The position numbers and the translations under genes were made by a program. DNA of 64,000 nucleotides. Source: Laetiporus sulphureus 93-53 (Eukaryota > Basidiomycota > Agaricomycetes > Polyporales > Laetiporaceae). Location of the stretch: contig NW_024468523.1 of the NCBI RefSeq assembly GCF_001632365.1, forward strand, positions 1 through 64,000, written 5' to 3'. This document shows, in pieces, positions 22,025 through 31,561 of this stretch. Within the stretch, counting starts at the first letter, position 1. Each line of letters starts with the position of its first letter. The notes below the pieces were generated by a model. That model searched no databases and was not told the origin of the DNA. It was given only the letters and a program-made list of their open reading frames with translations.

Positions 22025-23008
22025 TGTCACAAAGCACCAAAGCACTTAACCCAATTAAGGGCAAGTCTGCTTTTGTGACCTGCACAAATGATCCCACATA
22101 AAAAGCCTGCCACAAGGGCTAGGCTGAGGATGCGCGCAGTGGTATGCAGTCTGAAAAAGGGGCTCAAAGGGCCCTTAGCCTTATGCTCACAACTAGGAGG
22201 TGAATTGGCTTGTTAGGCCACATGCAATAGAATAATAAATCTAAGATCCTCCCTTAGATCCTCATAGGCTTATATACATGTAGGGCAGGGCCCCTGGCAC
22301 TATGCTACTGTGAGACCTCAGATACCTACATGTAAATATATTGCCAGAACCGGTAATGGTTCTGGACTTCGTCATAGCAACTATCTACAATGGCCGTGGA
22401 TACGCCGAGGTAATCCTATCTAATCCAATGAGATAAATGCCTGTAAGTGGGCCCACTGTTGAGGGGCCAATGGGTGATGGCCAACAGAGCACATCACAAC
22501 GGTTGCAACATCAGATGAGAGGATCTGTCCAAACTCAGAACAATAAGTGTGACGATCAGTCTTTATCTGGATAGGGTTGTGAGAAGATCTAGCCTATCCT
22601 GTACCTGGCTATACTATATGCCAGTTGGTAGGGGGATCCTCTGTTGTGGTATCTGCCTATTGGTTTAGGCAGCAAAGTGGTGCCACTATCTTGAGTGGCG
22701 AATTAGGTGCTTGCTAGCTTGATGGTCCAATGGGTTCCTTTCTGGGCAAGTGGCCTGGTGTCACGTGACCAACGCCTGACAACTTCCGAATAGGGCAAGT
22801 GGCCAGTGTCACGTGACTGGGTGGCTGAATCATGGGCGCTTGGTGGTCATGTGGTAGACACAGTCATGTCCGTGATGTATGTGGTGGCATTGTGCTGTTT
22901 GTCCAAGTATCCACGTTGCGAGACCAATATGAAGGTTGGCGTCTGAATAACCACTCAAATGAGGACTTTAATGGTGCAAAAAGAAAGGTGCCACTTAATA
23001 CTGTGACA
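22025..23008 (-). repeat. E3 5' LTR
   Basis: 984 bp, partner of 18897-19880. Two TCACGTGA sites (22761-22768, 22809-22816). A TATA-like box lies on the minus strand near 22270. Confidence 0.93.
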
Positions 23009-23198
23009 GAGTCCAGGCCTATGATGTCACTATGATGTAGGGTCACGTGACTGGTACATGTCCGAGGGGTGTTCGAGTGGCATGGGTATACTAAGATATA
23101 CACGTGGAGGCGTAGTGGTACATTCTATATATGGTATATGAGTGGATCAATAATGGTCCGTGGGCGCTTTAGACTTGTGGCGCGGAAAAACCATGACA
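23009..23198 (-). repeat. E1 5' LTR, outer fragment
   Basis: The first five bases are the E3 target duplication gagtc. The rest matches 1317-1506 of the E1 3' LTR, including TCACGTGA (23043-23050) and the terminal CATGACA. Confidence 0.88.
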
Positions 23199-24215
23199 TA
23201 CGGTTTATCCCATGCATGTAACAGACCACTTAGTCATCTGTGCTTGCTGACTTTGTACAGTTTATCTTATGCAATGTTCAATCAGTCCTTTATACACTGA
23301 AACATTTTAAGGCTGCTGTACAAGCATGTTTCACTTTCACCTCAAAAAAAGGATCTATAATTATCAACAAGATCATGAAGGATATTCAGAGCAAACAAAT
23401 GAGAGCTGTGGTGTACAATAATAAAAGAGGTCAAGACGTATGCACATCTCTATACACTCATCACACATAGTCACGCTCGCGTCACCTGATAGCGCGCACG
23501 CCTACTCTGAAGAGGCGACGAGCGCCGGTTCCAAATGACCATTACTTACAGTGCGTAAGTCGTAATGCATGTCTCGGGGATCCACGTTCGACCCCAGGCA
23601 TCCCCCCCCTGCGACACTGAATGGTGCCAGTAAACATGTATCGTTCACTGCGTGTAGCTACCGATCAAGCCGAAGCAGTCCTCAACAAATCTCAACCGCA
23701 CCCGAACACGCCTCGGCTGAAGTGAATCACCTAAGGGCTGTAGCAGCAGGGGATGCTGCTCTGATCTTTCAGACGGTATTAGCTATGCGGTGGGTGACTC
23801 ACTGGGTTGAAACGTACCCCTGTTGAGTGGCCGGGGATGTTTCCGGGCAACGAAAATTGTTATTGGACGAGAGGAAGTTCATATGCCCTTGTAAGCAGTG
23901 GCATGACCCAACATTCATGTAGCTGACCGAGTTCATGCAGTGTAGTCAAACATAATCTCAGGGTCAGCAACTCCTGAACGCTCATACATGACTATAGTCA
24001 AGGATGATATACCACGGTGCTCGGTGATCGCTCGCAAAGGACTATTTGCAAAAGACCTCAACATAATGGACCTCGATAATAAGCTACCGGCCTTGAGCGA
24101 GATACGAAGATGAGAGTTGGTGACTCTTGGGGAAAAAACTGAAGCAAAGTCTGACACAATCCATCCAGCGTCTTCCGAGATCCAGGATTTACGACTTCCT
24201 CTGGACGAAGGCTAC
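23199..24215. other. No gene supported; tRNA-like promoter boxes near 23.5 kb
   Basis: No conserved coding frame. At 23485-23600 there are sequences resembling RNA polymerase III internal boxes: TGATAGCGCGCACGCC (A-box-like) followed by GCCGGTTCCAAATG and, further on, CACGTTCGACCCC (B-box-like). This could be a decayed tRNA or a tRNA-derived SINE head. No proper cloverleaf could be folded, so it is not called as a gene. Confidence 0.3.
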
Positions 24216-24431
24216 TTAATACCATCGTGATGAACTGGTATCGGGCGGATACTGGCTGCTCAACATGCCTGCATAATTAGTAACAAGATGCCGGTCATCC
24301 TTCGGTGATTGATGCGAACAATCGTCCAACGGCGAGCCAAAAACAGCGGCTAAGACAGCGAACGTGCAGCCGCCAATGATGATCTCGTAGTATTCTCGTT
24401 GGCGGCTGGTGGCACGATGCGGTTGCGTCAT
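24216..24431 (-). CDS. Possible small membrane protein, uncertain
   Basis: ATG at 24431 gives MTQPHRATSRQREYYEIIIG followed by a short hydrophobic segment (about residues 18-32), 71 residues in all if unspliced. A good 3' splice site (ctaattatgcag) lies near 24268, so the true end may differ. It lies just downstream of COX4 on the same strand. The shape (short basic N-terminus, one membrane segment) recalls small mitochondrial inner-membrane subunits, but I cannot name a family. Confidence 0.3.
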   Translation of the reverse strand: MTQPHRATSRQREYYEIIIGGCTFAVLAAVFGSPLDDCSHQSPKDDRHLVTNYAGMLSSQYPPDTSSSRWY

Positions 24432-24718
24432 GATGAAAGTCGAGCTGATTGCTGGTAGTCTGGATGCGCGAAGTCTGGTCTGGCCTGATCTTGCCCAGTC
24501 TTGCCCTCGCGCCGAACCGTCTCGGCCTCGCAACAACCGCGCATTGCCCGTGCTGGCGCACGACAGCACACCTCCCGCGCACTTCCGCACACGCTGAGTT
24601 GCGCCGCTCAGCAAATGTACACGACTGGTGATACTGTACGGATTCTCCACGCAAAGAAAGGACGTTTATTAGAGCTGTACCTGAATACAGAACAGTTGGT
24701 AGGAATGCGAGTACAATT

Positions 24719-25332
24719 CTAGTGCTCATGCAGCGTGAGAGGCTCCTGGGCCTGGTAGTCCAGCTTGTAGACTGCAAATACCTTCAATAAGATGAATGCA
24801 TTTTAGAAGCTTGTGCTTACCAGAGCCGCACTCCGAGCAGCGCCTGTTCTTCGTGGTAGTGAGGTTCATCCAAACCAAATTATGAGAGTCCGCGGGAGAA
24901 CCGGTGCAGCCGACGATGCGCTCAGGGGCCTAACGGTATAGCAGACAGCGGAGGCAGTCAACGACCATGCAGACATGAGTAGCGAGCGCGACAAAACGCG
25001 TCGTGGAACGCGCTACGCAGCGGATTATGACGTACCCATGAGATGACTTTGATGGGGTCGGCGAGCGTGCCAATCCTGCTCGAATCCAGGGGCTTCAGGT
25101 CGAACACCTCAATACCCTCCTTATCTCCGAGCACCTGAATGCGCTCAAGACCAGTCGCTTGTTCCTCATCGGTGGCGACCTCTCCGGGCTTCGCGCCAGG
25201 GCCGAAAAGCTCAGGGACTGCGCCGCCCGAAAGGCGAGCAGGAGTGGTGGAAATGGCCCGTGCAGCCACGGAGGACGTCCTCAAAGCAGAGCGGGCGCTG
25301 AGTGCAGCAGTGCGGATGGCAGCGTGAAACAT
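24719..25332 (-). CDS. COX4: Cytochrome c oxidase zinc-binding subunit (yeast Cox4 / animal Cox5b)
   Basis: Three exons (25332-25036, 24929-24821, 24771-24719) join in frame to 152 residues. The N-terminus (MFHAAIRTAALSARSALR) is basic and amphipathic, as expected for a mitochondrial presequence. The mature part has the family core PELFGPGAKPGEVATDEEQA and ATGLER. The C-terminal zinc fold is visible as VGCTGSPADSH, then CSECGSVYKLDY, with CxxC and an upstream Cys. The protein is a nuclear-encoded subunit of respiratory complex IV in the inner mitochondrial membrane. Length fits fungal orthologues. Intron donors are gtacgt and gtaagc. It faces the exchanger gene across a 456-bp gap. Confidence 0.93.
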
Positions 25333-25788
25333 GTTTTGCGGAGGAGGACGACTAATAGTACGCTGTTGTGCTAAGTCTTTTGAGCGGGACTCTACGGAAG
25401 ATACGGTGTGATGCGTAGTGTGACAGTCTCGTGATGATATCTGTCACAGGCTGGAGTTGTGTCACCCGAAAGGGAAAGTGTCCTGGAATCGAAGCAGGCA
25501 GCTTATACCATGTTGAAATGTCAAGCTCAGCGACATGCAGTTCGTCCACCGCCGACGCTCTTCTCTCATCAAGTTCTTTTACCTTGCCTGACCCTCTCAG
25601 TGTAGTCCTGGTCACTGGTGACCGCACCATTCACTACTCAATCTTCTTACGAACGTTAGATCGTCTACTTCGTCACAGCCTGCATTCAACTTGTTGGCAG
25701 TGAGACACTTATTATGCGGACCAGTAGCACGCTCGCCTCGGATCGACGAAGATACCCCGAGCATCTGCATGCGACCCCGCTTCCAATC
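25333..25788. promoter_or_regulatory. Divergent promoter region between COX4 and the Ca2+/H+ exchanger
   Basis: 456 bp between two oppositely directed starts. No conserved frame. It must hold the 5' regions of both genes. No clear TATA box. An in-frame upstream ATG for the exchanger lies at 25714. Confidence 0.5.
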
Positions 25789-28700
25789 ATGGACCGCTCA
25801 CCCTCCCAACTATCTGCTGTTTCCAGCGCGGAATCACACTCATCTACGACTGAACTGGTATCCAAACACAAAGACAAACAGTGGAAGCGGATGTCCTTGG
25901 GCGAAAAGTTCTTATCATGGGCTTCTCGAGCGGAGAACGCGCCTGATCCGGAAGCAAACGAACTGGATCTGCCGACTGAAGAAACTAATGGCTGCGACGT
26001 CAAGAAGAAACGCTTGAAAATGTGGCATGGTTGGAGAATCATAGTTCTCGGTTCATGTATGCTTTTCTGCGTTGAGTTTCTAAAGAAGTCTTCGTTTATT
26101 CCGTTGAACCCAGGGATGAACGTATTACTGTTGCTCATTCCTGTCACAGTGAGTGACTTCGTGGTCCAGGAAGAGCACAACATCATCTCGCATTCTAGTG
26201 GCTCCTCAAGTTAGCAACGGCTAATTCTGATACCTTGGTCTTTACGGGTACGTGTGATTGAGCTAATCAAAGCCCGCGGAAGACTTACCGAAAATCGCAG
26301 CCTCAATGCTTGGCATGATACCCCTCGTGAGGGTACGCATTTCGAGCTCGAGAAGCTACCCGAATAACGATGTGTTGTGTAGTTGCACGATCTAGCGATT
26401 AGCGTGTTGTCCAGGCGTATCGGGGGGTCCAAAGCTGGGCTCCTGAATGCGAGTTGGGTGCGTAAGTCCTGTTTCTATCTCCTCAATCGACCTGACAAAG
26501 CCCTCGCAGAGTAATATGTAAGTGCTCAGGCTGCTATAGATTTGGTGCTATAGGTGACTCAGATTGGGCGTGCTACCAGCGTGGAAGTTGTCGTAGCCGT
26601 AAGGATCCCCATTAATTACAATGTACGAAGCTTACGCGTCTCTGAGCAGGTTACTGCCCTTCGTAAATGCGAACTGCGTGTAGTGCAGTCATCCCGTACG
26701 TTCCTCCAAACTTGCATCTTCCGGCCCGTGATGACGAATTTCTCCAGTTATCGGCTCCATGTTAAGCAAGTCCTGTGAGCGCATTTTGTAGCATCACCCT
26801 CGTAACAAATTTTGTATGACCTTGTTTGTCTGGCAGTGTTGATTCTGGGCATGTGTTTCTTCGCCGGAGGCCTGCGGTTCTCTCATCAAGATTACGACAC
26901 GAGTAGGGCGTCTGTATGTTTTGCGCTCAGCATCTTTGCTCAACTTTAGCAGCTGCTACCCAGATTCATTCATCACTACTTAGTATCAGCGTTGGTGCTG
27001 TCTGTCTCCCGGCGGCATTCCATTTTGCACTTTCCAACAGCGCTGAGGATGCCGCAGAAGCGGGGACGACACTAGCGACACAGAAAGAATATCTGCTGAA
27101 GATGAGCCACAGCGTGAGTGTCCGCATATATTTACGTCCGTACTTATCTCAGTCCGCCGATTGCATTGCAGGTGTCTATACTTCTCCTCTTCAGTTACGT
27201 CAATTATGAACTAATCGAAGCGACTGATACTGAGTTATCATTCCCTGCACAGTATACGTATCCTACCTGCTGTTCCAGCTCTGGTCCCATACGCACCTAT
27301 ATAAGGATAGCAACAAGCCGAGCGACAAGCTACCAGTAGCTGTTTCTATGCGTTCATTCACGGATCGCGTCAGACAAATCAGCAACACGGCCAAAGGACG
27401 ACATGCGTATTCCCGTGCGAATTCCTCAACTTCATTGCAGTCCTGCGGATCCGCCCCAGAGAAAGTTCGCTTGCGGAAGGACAAGGCGAGTCCCGTCGAG
27501 GAGGCTCCGGAGACCTCTTTCGAATGGTCAAATGAGGCGCGCGAGCCGTCGGTGTCTCCTCCCAAAACAAGTCTCGGGTATGATACACAGCGCGAACGGA
27601 CGGCTTTCCTGGTATCACCCAGCACAACTTCGCAAGTCACCTTCAAGGCAAACGAGTACCGAACTACTGCTCGCGGTGACCCTAGTATAAGGCTAGTGCA
27701 AGAACTGGAGCGTGAGCGCGGTCGCTCATCCAGCGAGCAGTCGCACCGGCACCCGCGGAGATTCTCAAGTTCTTCCGACGAGAGAAGAAGGTTCAGCGAG
27801 AGCGGACGAACGACGCCTGTCAGTGAGGTTGTTTCGGGATACCTTAACAAACGAGGCGAGGTTGTACGCTTGGCTAAGGATGACGATGTGACGACGAAAG
27901 CTCGGTGGGTCAATGTCGACGTTGTGGAGGTCCGTGGCAAGGACGAACCAGTCGATGTCGAGAACCGCGAAGACTCCAGAAAAGCATCAGAGGAGGAGCC
28001 CGAGCTGAGCTGGACGATGATCTTGATGCTGCTGACCGTTGTTTCCGTCGTGAGCTTCTTTGCATCCACACATGACCAGGCAACGCGGTATTGACCAATT
28101 TACTAGCTTGTTACCATCAATGCCGAATGGCTGGTCGATTCGATGGACAGCCTGTCTCCGACTCTTAGCAAAGAATGGATCGGATTGATTTTGTTGCCCA
28201 TCGTGAACTCGATACCTGGTGAATACTTATCGAGAGTTCGACTATCGACTGGCCGTATCTCATGACGCTTTCCTGCAGAATGCGTTACAGCTGTCACTGT
28301 CTCCGTCAGGGACCAATTGACATTGAGTGTCAGCGTTGCGGTCGGCTCAACTATCGTCAGTGCATTTTATTTTCATTGCATTTAACACTCGTGCTCTTGT
28401 GCTGACTTCATCACAGCAAACCTCTCTTTTCGTCATTCCGTTCATGGTCATCCTGGGCTGGATCCTTGACAAGCCGCTCGCTCTGCTCTTTGATCCCTTC
28501 GAGACTGTGGTAAGTACCACCGCATCACATCGTTAGCGGTTCTTGATAAGACGTCCTTCCATAGGTGTTGTATATATCGAGTACGCCACATTGTATATAC
28601 CCACTCGTTCTACTGTTTGAGAGACGTTTTTATTTTTAGTGCAGATCCTGAGTTACGTCGTCGCGGATGGCAAGTCGAATTGGCTTGAAGGAGTGATCCT

Positions 28701-28913
28701 TATTTGTGAGTGTCATTTCTCGAACAGACATACTACGCACATGGGCTGATGTCTTCCCTAGGCCTCTATCTAGTCATAGCTGTCACGTTTTGGTTCTATC
28801 CAGGTAATTCGTTTTCACCATTTGTTCATAGACGATGTCCGTCTGATTGTGTGGCAGGTTCTACATTCTCGAGCAATCTTGCCGTGTGCGTCGACACGGT
28901 GAAGCCTGCATAG
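25789..28913 (+). CDS. Vacuolar Ca2+/H+ exchanger (CAX / Vcx1 family)
   Basis: Nineteen exons join in frame to about 706 residues: 25789-26148, 26199-26247, 26301-26326, 26383-26457, 26510-26517, 26580-26598, 26650-26695, 26748-26774, 26837-26902, 26950-27113, 27172-27193, 27253-28049, 28107-28218, 28279-28355, 28417-28509, 28565-28580, 28640-28705, 28762-28803, 28858-28913. Family signatures include GGSKAGLLNASW, LRKCELRVVQSS, MCFFAGGLRFS, LLLFIYVSYLLFQLW, NAEWLVDSM, GLILLPIVNSIPE and NWLEGVIL. These are the two alpha-repeats and flanking helices that exchange cytosolic Ca2+ for vacuolar H+. A Ser/Arg-rich hydrophilic loop of about 240 residues (exon 12) separates the two halves and is far longer than in yeast Vcx1. 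An earlier in-frame ATG at 25714 would add 25 residues. Confidence 0.92.
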
Positions 28914-29303
28914 TTTCATGGTTCATTTGTATTAAGCTTACCCTTGGTTGGCTGCTCATCACGGTCCTCAGCATACTATACCCACGCGTACAGTCTCCAT
29001 AGAGTATCTCATTATCATGATCAAGAACAACCTATCCCTTCACATTCTCCGTTTGATTTGTAGTTATACCTATCTGTAGCCATTAGATCGTCTATTGACT
29101 TATACACATTCAAGTTTGTCGTTCGTCGTTACAGGATCAGGAGGCCAACGCCGGCAGTTTCCGATTCAACGTTCCAAACGCCACTCGGGTCCTGGGAGTG
29201 GACGCTGCCTTAACTCGCACCTCGTCCTCGTCCACTGCACGCTTCCGGATATCCTCTTTTGATCTGTGCTTGTATCTCCGTAGAAACTGCCACTGTTGTG
29301 AAT
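28914..29303. other. Intergenic, no gene seen
   Basis: 390 bp between tandem plus-strand genes. It should hold the exchanger 3' end and the SDHAF3 promoter. No conserved frame. Confidence 0.5.
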
Positions 29304-29927
29304 ATGCGTTCAACGGTAGTACGCCTCGCAGAATCCATTTCGAAGAGACCCTTGAATCTGCGAGAAACTAGCGCTACACTCCTCCCTCCGATACCGTAAG
29401 GCTGGTCAAGTTTGCTCCTTGCCAACATCACATAAACTCAGGTGACGTCTCAAAGACTCTACCGTCAAATTCTACGAGCCCACCGCTCCCTTCCACATGA
29501 GATGCGCTCGCTCGGAGATGACTACGTGAAAGCAGGTACGCTCATTCAACTACTGAATGGAATATGGACGTTGGACTCATGCTTCCCGATGGATGCCGCT
29601 CCTTTATGCAATTGCAGAGTTCCGCCGACATCAGAATATCACTAATAAAGTGCATATCATTGGGTTCCTCTCGCAGTGGAAGATGTACTTGGACGAGCTA
29701 CCAGCAGGTCCAAACGCAAAGAGCTTTTCTGGCAAGAAGCTAGATCCTACAGTATTAGAGAAGGTGATACTTTCACTCGCATCTCTGATGTGATTCGGCG
29801 CTGATGCATGGGCAATCAGATGTCTGCCGAACAGCTCGGTCAATTGTATGAGCTGATGAATGTCACTAAAAAGGTGTGGAAACCCGCGGGCTCTGAAGGG
29901 GAATCAAGTTATCCGCACTCCTCGTAA
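29304..29927 (+). CDS. SDH7: Succinate dehydrogenase assembly factor 3 (LYR protein, Acn9/Sdh7)
   Basis: Four exons (29304-29395, 29456-29535, 29618-29763, 29820-29927) give 141 residues. The LYR-type core reads PPIPLYRQILRAHR, then LPHEMRSLGDDYVKAEFRRH and IIGFLSQWKMYLDEL, as in Acn9/SDHAF3. LYR proteins work in the mitochondrial matrix. SDHAF3 helps insert or protect iron-sulfur clusters of the SdhB subunit of complex II. The exon 2 acceptor (ctcaaag before ACTCTACC) was chosen because the nearer AG at 29441 would give an immediate stop, while this one restores the conserved IPLYR junction. Confidence 0.92.
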
Positions 29928-30467
29928 CAGCCCAATTAATTATACATCGGGGTGGGTCATATATCTCGACTATAGTATGCTCAAGATGTTGAACATTGCG
30001 AGCGATGTAGCGCACGTAGTGATAGATAACATCATGCATTCTTGCACCAGAAGCAGCTCAATTGCCGCCCTCTCGTCTGCTGTTGATCCTTTCATACAAG
30101 AGACCTGTCTCCCTCAGTGGGTACAATGTCTGCAATCTGGCTCTCACTACATATACGCACGCTACTTACTACGGTCTATCCACCGTAAGCGAGCATTTAT
30201 CCTCGTGGATGCGCCATGTTCAACCTCCGCTCGGTATTCCTGTTCGAGCGCGTATTTTGAGTTCGTAGTAAGATACTTCGAGAACCATGATTTAACGAAT
30301 GCAGGTCCACGCATAACGGAGTGTGTGCCAAGTTATTCACGTGGCGGCGAGCGCTTCCGCATGCGTTACCAGCCTTAAAAGCGGTGAGACGAATCGCATG
30401 ACATGATACAGTTCCTCTCATCTCTTGCCTCCTCTGTTCCACGCAACTTGCTTGCCCAGAACATATC
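29928..30467. other. Intergenic, no gene seen
   Basis: 540 bp between SDHAF3 and cyanase. Open frames here are short and lack conservation cues. Presumed terminator of one gene and promoter of the next. Confidence 0.5.
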
Positions 30468-31356
30468 ATGTCCGCGCAACCTCTCGTGAGTCTAGCAGAG
30501 TGCTTGGAGCGTCTGCATGTTTCACTCTGATGACGTCATTGGTTACAGAAAGTGAATGCGACGAGCGAGCCATATGCGGATCTTCCTCCGATCTGTGCAG
30601 CCCTGTTTGAAGCGAAGGCAAAGAAAGGTACGGAAGACATGGATGAATTGTTGGAGGTTTCGAACTCGCCTTTGCAGGCCTGACGTTCGACGAGATTGCC
30701 AAAGCCATTGGAAGAGACGAAGTGTGGGTAGCCGCGGCGTTCTATGGCCAGGTAGGTGCAGACGATCTGTTCCCTTAGCCAGACCTCATCGCAACGTTGT
30801 CTAGGCGAAGCTCTCGGCTGAAGAGTTGACTGCACTGTCAGGTGTCCTCGAGATCCCACAGGGCAATTTGCAGGCAGAGCTTGGAGAGAACTGGTGGCCC
30901 CACCGAGGACTCGGGCCGATGCCTCCTACTGACCCTGTGCTATATCGGTTGTATGAGGTATGGTCACTCGTTGCAGACGTCTGCATTGTGAGTGGATACT
31001 GAGAACTGAGCATTGACAGGGAGTGCTGGTGTATGGGAATGCAATCAAGGTACGGTCACACAGACAATGCCGAGTAGAGTCCTGACCGGTATTTTCCCGC
31101 AACGAACAGGCCATCATACACGAAAAGGTGCGTTTCATCATTTGGTCTCGCGCAACTATGACCAAGTGCCATTGCAGTTTGGTGACGGCATCATGTCCAT
31201 GATCGATTGCAAAGTCAATATTGCTCGCAAGCCAGATCCCAAGGGGGACAGAGTCGTCTTGACATTCGAGTATGTCCTACTTCAACAATCTCTGGATCTA
31301 ACTCAATCTGCTTCCTCCCTGTTAGTGGTAAGTTCTTGCCGTACGCGAAGTGGTGA
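30468..31356 (+). CDS. CYN1: Cyanate hydratase (cyanase)
   Basis: Eight exons (30468-30485, 30549-30627, 30678-30751, 30805-30957, 31020-31049, 31110-31127, 31178-31269, 31326-31356) give 164 residues. The N-terminal helical domain includes LTFDEIAKAIGRDEVWVAAAF. The C-terminal catalytic domain shows DPVLYRLYEGVLVYGNAIK, IIHEKFGDGIMSMIDCK and TFDGKFLPYAKW, containing the Arg, Glu and Ser of the known active site (YRLYE, IHEKFGDGIMS). Cyanase converts cyanate and bicarbonate to carbamate and CO2, which detoxifies cyanate and yields ammonium. Length is typical. The first exon is 18 bp and the sixth also 18 bp. Confidence 0.95.
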
Positions 31357-31561
31357 TTGTGTGGAAGAGAATGTAGACCATGTATCTAAATCAATCAGAA
31401 CATGATACTGCGCACACTTCTAGTAAACGCCAGGCCTTCCAAGCAGCATATACATATGGCAATGAGAAGCTTTCTGTGCGACAGAACCCTAAATGAATGA
31501 TATATCATAGAGATATCAGCAGAAGCGCATGCACACAGGATTTCCAATTGCCGCAGTCTTC

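Larger units (their letters stand above)
18897..23008 (-). mobile_element. E3: non-coding LTR retrotransposon inserted in the E1 5' LTR
   Basis: 4112 bp with two 984-bp LTRs (18897-19880 and 22025-23008) starting TGTCAC and ending GTGACA. A perfect 5-bp duplication gagtc flanks it (18892-18896 and 23009-23013). A polypurine tract (plus-strand 19881-19893) and a primer site (22012-22022) both indicate minus orientation. The 2144-bp interior has no gag, protease or polymerase sequence. It must depend on another element's enzymes, like the LARD/TRIM classes described in plants. The LTR copies differ at only a few sites, fewer than in E2, so it is probably the youngest of the three. Confidence 0.92.
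1281..23198 (-). mobile_element. E1: Ty3/Gypsy chromovirus, decayed, host of two nested insertions
   Basis: Minus-strand LTR retrotransposon. The 3' LTR is 1281-1506. The 5' LTR is split by E3 into 18856-18896 and 23014-23198. Reading on the minus strand the order is 5' LTR, leader, gag, dUTPase, protease, reverse transcriptase, RNase H, integrase, chromodomain, C-terminal extension, polypurine tract, 3' LTR. Removing E2 and E3 with one copy of each target duplication leaves about 9.27 kb. The integrase-chromodomain order places it among chromoviruses (Metaviridae). All genes carry stops. No matching target duplication is visible outside its LTRs (tgcac at left, tacgg at right), and the inner edge of the 5' LTR reads cctag where the 3' LTR has tgtag, so that boundary is uncertain by a few bases. 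Confidence 0.9.

Noticed and set aside
1276..23203. A target duplication for E1
   Set aside because: The five bases outside the two LTR ends (tgcac and tacgg) do not match, so none is claimed.
23499..23560. A functional tRNA gene
   Set aside because: The anticodon loop would be nine bases and the T and acceptor stems do not pair.
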